10,199 nucleotides of DNA, taken from assembly GCA_035354275.1 (NCBI GenBank), contig DAOQAU010000057.1, forward strand, positions 1-10,199, written 5' to 3'. The notes under the pieces were generated by a model. That model saw only the letters and a list, made by a program, of their open reading frames with translations. It was not told the origin of the DNA and searched no databases. This document shows, piece after piece, positions 6,548 through 10,199 of this stretch. Position numbers and translations under genes: made by a program. Numbering within the stretch: the stretch's first letter is position 1; every line of letters starts with the position of its first letter. The stretch comes from DAOQAU01 sp035354275 (lineage in GTDB: Bacteria > Cyanobacteriota > Vampirovibrionia > Gastranaerophilales > Gastranaerophilaceae).

Positions 6548-6555
6548 TCCTTTCA
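6504..6555 (-). pseudogene. Remnant of a second autotransporter barrel end (duplicated beta-signal)
   Basis: Downstream of the autotransporter stop codon, in another frame, the minus strand reads ...KGLNHIYPQFGFRWVI and a TAA stop (6506-6504). The real protein ends ...GGRNGVAFQFGFRWAI. Twenty bases are identical in the two copies (6511-6530 and 6564-6583), and the shared pattern G-x-N-x-(I/V) upstream of QFGFRW suggests common ancestry beyond that block. The copy is offset by 53 bases, not a multiple of three, so it cannot be read as part of the upstream protein without a frameshift. The best reading is the last codons of a lost tandem paralogue or a short local duplication. Confidence 0.6.
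6511..6530. repeat. 20-base direct repeat, copy outside the gene
   Basis: Minus-strand CCAATTCGGGTTCAGGTGGG, identical to 6564-6583. After one mismatch the next three bases (GAT) also agree. It encodes the final aromatic strand motif QFGFRW in both places. Confidence 0.95.
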
Positions 6556-9500
6556 TCATATCGCCCACCTGAACCCGAATTGGAAGGCAACTCCATTTCG
6601 CCCTCCGCCCCTGAACAATGTTTGGAAAAACCCTGTGAATCTTTCTTTCCAAACTCTTTGGTAGCCGACTCCATATTCAAAGTAAGGATCGATTGAAAGT
6701 TGAGGTAGCTGTAAATCATTGGCGATAAAATTTGTTTTATCCATTATATTTTGTACATAAGCCGCTATTAAATATATTTGTCCTTTCTCATTTTTTAAAT
6801 TTTTGATAAGCCTGACGCCTGGTGCAACCTGTATTGCGTTTAAAGGTTTTGTACTTATATTAACGCCTGATGCTGCAGTATAATCAGCTGTATTCGTAAA
6901 AGTGTACGCCAACATTAAATTTGGCTGAATAATATATTCTCCGTTTTTAAACTCAAAATTATAACCCCCTTTTGCTCCTAAACCTGCAAATAATGATGAA
7001 AAATTGTCTGTCCCCCACCTTGTATTTGAATTTCCTAAGCTTGAGCCCACACTTGCCATGGCAGTCAAAAAGAAATTTCCTTTAACAATATTTTCAGCTA
7101 TACCGACCAAAGCTCCGTTTTGTGAGACACCAACCCCATCATAATTTTGATTTGAACCGAAATAACCCACATAAACGCTGGTATTCCCGACAAAACCGCG
7201 TCCCAAATATTTTAATATAGAGTCAGCACCTATTAATGTTCCATACTCAATAGTTGAAACAACAGGACCATTTCTTAAAGGTATGCTCTCAAAACTGGCA
7301 AAAGTTTTTGCCCAAATGCCTCTGTTCAAATCACACGAATAAATCGGAGAAAATGTTCCGTTTCCGGTAATCGGACACGCTGCACCGGTGTATTGTTTAT
7401 TATAAGGACTTAGGGCACAACATATTGTTGATTCTCTTTGCGCTAAAGGGAAGGACATAAATGCATCTATGTTCCCAAAAAACTGTCTGTCAATAGCAGT
7501 TTGCAACAAAAAAGTTTGGGTTTGTGATACATCACCGGTAACCACAGCAGGATTAACTCCGTTTTGCAGAAAATTAAGTGCTCCCGCTACCCCGTCATAT
7601 GAAACCTTGTACTTAAATAATGTACCCAAAGCTTCTGTAACACTTGTTGTTAAATAATTTTTCATGTTAGCATCTGCCACATAAATGTTTGTTATCAAAG
7701 AATTTGAATCATTTAATAAATTAACGCCGCTTATATTTAAAGAGCCTGCACCTATAACCGGATTTGTTGAAGTAATTTTATCCCCGATTGCATTTGCCAA
7801 ATTGACATCAATTAACCAATTACCGATGCCTCCAAAATTAACTTTATCAAGAGCCATTGTTCCTATTATACTGTTTTGAGTATTTAATGTCCCTCCAAAG
7901 ATTCCCAGATTATTGCCGTTGATGTAAGAATCTTTGCTTAATGCCATTGTTCCGTTGTAAAGATTAACATTTACTCCCCCTGTAACCGCATTGTTAAAAT
8001 TAACCGTACCATTGGTAGGATTGCTTCCTACTGCTTTATTTATATTTATAGTGCCGGAAGATGAGCCGACAATTTTATCCTGAATATAGCTTGAACCTCC
8101 GTTTCCTGAATTTAGGTTTATAGTCCCGCCGTTAAGTGTAATGTCATTTGAAGTATTTAAATTTTGATTTATAAAATTTGACGTACCTCCGGAAAAAGTT
8201 AGTTTATCATTTGTCAGCGAAATATTTTCTCCGAAATTTACAATCCCGTTGGCAATATTTAATGAAGAATTTGTAACCGCATTGTTAAAATTAATCGTCC
8301 CGTTTGTCAATGTTGCTGATCCTGCCGCTGAATTGATATAAATGTTTCTGGTGTTTGAATCTGAAGCTATTGCATCATTAAATGTTATTACTCCGCTGTT
8401 TCCTGCATTCAAATAAATTGTTCCCGTATTATAAATATCCGTATTATTCCCCGAAAATAATGACGTAGCACCATCAGCCTTTAAATAAGCTGTACCTGCG
8501 TTATAAATCGCACCGCCGTTACCCGTTGCAGTATTATTTGAAAAATTAGTGTTGGTTGAATTTAAAGTTGAACCTGCGCTATTGTATATTCCGCCCCCAA
8601 ATACTGCCGAATTGTTTGATAAAGTTCCGTTATTTATTGTGGTTGTACCGTTGTTATATATTGCTCCACCGCTATCTGAAGCCGTGTTGTTTGAGAAATC
8701 GGTATCGGTTAAGCTTAAACTGTATCCTGTTTCATTATAAATAGCTCCGCCGCTTCCGTTTGTTGCCGAGTTGCCGGAAAATGATGTGTCGGTAATTGTT
8801 GCAGTTCCTGTATTATAAATAGCTCCGCCCGATGTTGTTGCCTGATTATCTGTAAAAGAACTTCCTGATACAGTTATTGGTCCGTTTGCATAAATCGCAC
8901 CGCCGCTTACAGTGGCAACATTAGAATTAAAATCAGAATTTGTAACCGTGGCTGTTGATCCTGCGGTATCATAAAATGCACCTCCCCTTGCGGAAGAATT
9001 ACCTGTAAAAGTACAATTATCTATTGAAAAAGGACTGCCGGAGGTATTATAAATAGCACCGCCCGACAAACTTGCCGTATTTGTAATAAATGTTGTCCCC
9101 GTGATTGTGGTTTGACCCGTGCTGTTATAAATACCGCCGCCTGAAGCAGTTGCAGTATTGTCGGTAAAAGTCCCGCCGATTATTCTGGTTGCAATTCCTG
9201 TGGTATATTCATACGGACTGTTGTAAAGAGCTCCTCCATTAACAGAAGAATTGCCTGTAAAATCAGTATTGGTAAGATATAAATGCTTATTGTTATGACT
9301 GGAATCTCCGACATTGTTAAAAATCGCACCGCCGGATGTTCCTGCCGTGTTGTTATTAAAAGAACCGCCGGTTATTTCAGTATTTCCATTGGCAAAAATA
9401 GCTCCGCCGCTTGTAGTTGCGGTGTTTGAGTTAAAAGTTGAATTTGTAATATTATTCGTTGATGTTGTTGTATTATAAATTGCCCCACCGCCGGTAGTGC

Positions 9501-9927
9501 CTGAAGTTGCTCTATTCCCCGTAAAACTACATCCGTTTACGGTTATTGTTCCCATGCTGTTATAAATGGCACCGCCGGTGGTTCTGAGAAAATTATTTAA
9601 ATTTATTGAATTAAAACGGTAATTGGCTGCAGAAGACGACAAAGAAAAACCGGAAGAAGACCCATTTATCGTATGATTATTACCATTTAAGGTTAGCGTA
9701 AAAGAACCCAAGCTTCCGATTGAGGAAGTTGCATTAATATTTGATGTAAAATTAAGCGTATCTCCTGCCACAAAAGCATATGCACCTCTGTTAATAATTG
9801 CATTTTGTTGTGGTGCCCCGCTAAAGTGATCTATATTATATGTAGTTGCAGCAAATGTCTTGATAGTATTATAATTAAGTAGCAATATGCATGACAACCA
9901 TATTAAAAATAAGTTGCCTCTCTTCAT
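6556..9927 (-). CDS. Pmp-like type V autotransporter adhesin with 14 GGAI/FxxN repeats
   Basis: 1123-residue secreted surface protein. Residues 1-27 are a signal peptide (KR, hydrophobic core LFLIWLSCILLL, cleavage near TFAA/TT). Residues 118-494 carry 14 GGAIYN-type motifs and 14 FxxN-type motifs (one as LSNN) alternating every 24 to 32 residues, the signature of chlamydial polymorphic membrane proteins and of right-handed beta-helices. Residues 495-800 hold looser GTINFNNAV-type strands. A CC-x13-C-x13-C cluster (C836, C837, C851, C865) precedes the C-terminal beta-barrel (about 870-1123, starting GIWAKTF and ending QFGFRWAI). The barrel would insert in the outer membrane and display the passenger; adhesion is inferred. 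No ribosome site precedes the ATG, which follows AT-rich DNA. It is 145 bases upstream of the ketoisomerase on the same strand. Confidence 0.92.
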   Translation of the reverse strand: MKRGNLFLIWLSCILLLNYNTIKTFAATTYNIDHFSGAPQQNAIINRGAYAFVAGDTLNFTSNINATSSIGSLGSFTLTLNGNNHTINGSSSGFSLSSSAANYRFNSINLNNFLRTTGGAIYNSMGTITVNGCSFTGNRATSGTTGGGAIYNTTTSTNNITNSTFNSNTATTSGGAIFANGNTEITGGSFNNNTAGTSGGAIFNNVGDSSHNNKHLYLTNTDFTGNSSVNGGALYNSPYEYTTGIATRIIGGTFTDNTATASGGGIYNSTGQTTITGTTFITNTASLSGGAIYNTSGSPFSIDNCTFTGNSSARGGAFYDTAGSTATVTNSDFNSNVATVSGGAIYANGPITVSGSSFTDNQATTSGGAIYNTGTATITDTSFSGNSATNGSGGAIYNETGYSLSLTDTDFSNNTASDSGGAIYNNGTTTINNGTLSNNSAVFGGGIYNSAGSTLNSTNTNFSNNTATGNGGAIYNAGTAYLKADGATSLFSGNNTDIYNTGTIYLNAGNSGVITFNDAIASDSNTRNIYINSAAGSATLTNGTINFNNAVTNSSLNIANGIVNFGENISLTNDKLTFSGGTSNFINQNLNTSNDITLNGGTINLNSGNGGSSYIQDKIVGSSSGTININKAVGSNPTNGTVNFNNAVTGGVNVNLYNGTMALSKDSYINGNNLGIFGGTLNTQNSIIGTMALDKVNFGGIGNWLIDVNLANAIGDKITSTNPVIGAGSLNISGVNLLNDSNSLITNIYVADANMKNYLTTSVTEALGTLFKYKVSYDGVAGALNFLQNGVNPAVVTGDVSQTQTFLLQTAIDRQFFGNIDAFMSFPLAQRESTICCALSPYNKQYTGAACPITGNGTFSPIYSCDLNRGIWAKTFASFESIPLRNGPVVSTIEYGTLIGADSILKYLGRGFVGNTSVYVGYFGSNQNYDGVGVSQNGALVGIAENIVKGNFFLTAMASVGSSLGNSNTRWGTDNFSSLFAGLGAKGGYNFEFKNGEYIIQPNLMLAYTFTNTADYTAASGVNISTKPLNAIQVAPGVRLIKNLKNEKGQIYLIAAYVQNIMDKTNFIANDLQLPQLSIDPYFEYGVGYQRVWKERFTGFFQTLFRGGGRNGVAFQFGFRWAI
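6564..6583. repeat. 20-base direct repeat, copy inside the autotransporter 3' end
   Basis: The in-gene copy of the block at 6511-6530, starting 53 bases from it. It covers the codons for the last beta-strand of the barrel. Confidence 0.95.
7981..8003. repeat. 23-base direct repeat inside the autotransporter gene, copy 1
   Basis: Identical to 8272-8294 and 291 bases (97 codons) from it, so both are in the same reading frame. It encodes the end of NGTVNFNNAV (residues 639-648) and the Thr that follows. Similarity continues into the codons just beyond the exact block. Confidence 0.9.
8272..8294. repeat. 23-base direct repeat inside the autotransporter gene, copy 2
   Basis: Second copy of the block at 7981-8003, encoding the end of NGTINFNNAV (residues 542-551) and the Thr that follows. 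Recombination between the copies would remove 97 codons and keep the frame. Confidence 0.9.
8446..9576 (-). repeat. Pmp-type GGA(I/L/F)-FxxN repeat array
   Basis: The coding repeat region of the autotransporter passenger. GGA/GGG motifs begin at residues 118, 147, 174, 199, 231, 263, 289, 315, 342, 367, 393, 420, 444 and 471. Each is followed within about 10 to 24 residues by FxxN (or LSNN at 436). The DNA copies (plus-strand ATTATAAATAGCTCCGCC and variants) differ at many third positions, so the array is old rather than freshly amplified. Confidence 0.9.
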
Positions 9928-10071
9928 TTTATTAAGTTTATTATTTAAATAAATTTAATAATTCCCTATCGGAGCATCATTAAAGATTTAAATAAAATTT
10001 GCTAAAGTATAAATATTTTTTTTATTAAAATAACAACAACAATATGAAAAAACTGATAAAAACGTTTATTG
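9928..10071. other. AT-rich gap upstream of the autotransporter gene
   Basis: 144 bases between the autotransporter start and the stop of the nucleotidyltransferase. The promoter of the autotransporter should lie here, but I see no convincing -35/-10 pair; the best is TTGTTA with a 19-base spacer to TATACT. A perfect 12-base palindrome TTATTTAAATAA sits at 9941-9952, 13 bases before the ATG, and a related ATTTAAATAAA lies near 9987. Both may be chance in such AT-rich DNA. No terminator hairpin with a U tract was found. Confidence 0.4.
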
Positions 10072-10197
10072 TTAACTATTTTGCTCTTGCAACATTTTTT
10101 CGGCACGTTCAAAATCCTGCGGCTCATCAACATCAAAATTTATGTCCGTTAAATATATGCAAGGGTTTTCGCCGATGAAATCTTTTACTTTTTTGAA
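10072..10197 (-). CDS. C-terminal end of a nucleotidyltransferase, probably CMP-sugar synthetase type
   Basis: The frame enters at the right edge and ends at the TAA 10074-10072, giving 41 residues: a segment FKKVKDFIGENPCIYLTD followed by INFDVDEPQDFERAEKMLQEQNS. The D-x-D-x-P-x-D-(F/L)-x-x-A-E pattern is the usual C-terminus of acylneuraminate or pseudaminate cytidylyltransferases and of some other GT-A fold NTP transferases. If it is a CMP-nonulosonate synthetase, the locus would also use a sialic-acid-like sugar, but 41 residues are too few to choose. The rest of the gene lies outside the window on the side upstream of the autotransporter. Confidence 0.7.
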   Translation of the reverse strand, partial: FKKVKDFIGENPCIYLTDINFDVDEPQDFERAEKMLQEQNS

Positions 10198-10199
10198 AA

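Noticed and set aside
6486..6719. 77-codon minus-strand frame overlapping the autotransporter 3' end
   Set aside because: It is the barrel coding sequence and its duplicated tail read in another frame; no family features and no ribosome site.
7469..8744. Several plus-strand frames of 62-64 codons opposite the autotransporter
   Set aside because: They arise from the repetitive, low-complexity codon use of the passenger on the other strand.
8446..9576. Regularly spaced repeats resembling a CRISPR array
   Set aside because: The repeats are imperfect, coding, in one open frame, and the unit lengths vary by whole codons; they are protein beta-helix repeats.
10044..10178. Plus-strand 44-codon frame starting MKKLIKTFIVNYFALATFF, like a signal peptide
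   Set aside because: It runs antisense through the conserved end of the nucleotidyltransferase, has no ribosome site, and turns into low-quality sequence after residue 20.

Overview
The window comes from a low-G+C, double-membraned (diderm) bacterium. The autotransporter with an N-terminal signal peptide and a C-terminal beta-barrel shows an outer membrane, and the rest is a surface-polysaccharide cluster. The barrel wording (for example PLRNGP, SNQNYDGVGV, GRNGV...FRW) reminds me of autotransporters from gut Gastranaerophilales/Melainabacteria (Vampirovibrionia). That is recall, not a search, and another gut diderm is possible. Most genes have good Shine-Dalgarno sites (AAGGAG, AGAGG, GAGG).

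Layout. Bases 1-27 hold the first nine codons of a probable gene leaving the window on the minus strand. Bases 77-967 (+) encode a GalE-type NAD-dependent sugar-nucleotide epimerase with a TTG start; its stop codon overlaps that of the convergent gene. Bases 960-5924 (-) are six tightly packed genes. In transcription order they are an O-acetyltransferase, a FdtC/QdtC-type N-acetyltransferase, a GT11 alpha-1,2-fucosyltransferase, a FdtB/QdtB-type PLP aminotransferase, a GT2 glycosyltransferase with a C-terminal membrane anchor, and a GT6 glycosyltransferase of the blood-group ABO family. Neighbouring genes overlap by 1 to 14 bases, except for a 24-base gap before GT6. A TTGTTT-N17-TATAAT promoter candidate lies just before this run. 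Upstream at 6009-6410 (-) is a FdtA/QdtA-type 3,4-ketoisomerase, then a large Pmp-like autotransporter adhesin at 6556-9927 (-). At the right edge (10072-10197, -) is the C-terminal end of a nucleotidyltransferase, probably of the CMP-sugar synthetase type.

How the genes may work together. FdtA, FdtB and FdtC type enzymes form a complete branch from dTDP-4-keto-6-deoxyglucose to a dTDP-3-acetamido-3,6-dideoxyhexose (Fuc3NAc or Qui3NAc). RmlA/RmlB, which supply the precursor, are not in the window. GT11 plus GT6 is the enzyme pair that builds blood group H and then A or B determinants in vertebrates and in a few bacteria such as E. coli O86, and the epimerase could supply UDP-Gal or UDP-GalNAc. 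The main hypothesis is therefore an O-antigen or capsule gene set that displays a histo-blood-group-like epitope together with a 3-acetamido sugar, next to a repeat-rich surface adhesin.

The strangest local structure is just after the autotransporter gene: its last codons (QFGFRW plus two residues and a stop) occur a second time 53 bases downstream in another frame, with 20 identical bases. No RNA genes, insertion sequences or CRISPR arrays were seen. The only gaps between genes are short (48 to 145 bases).
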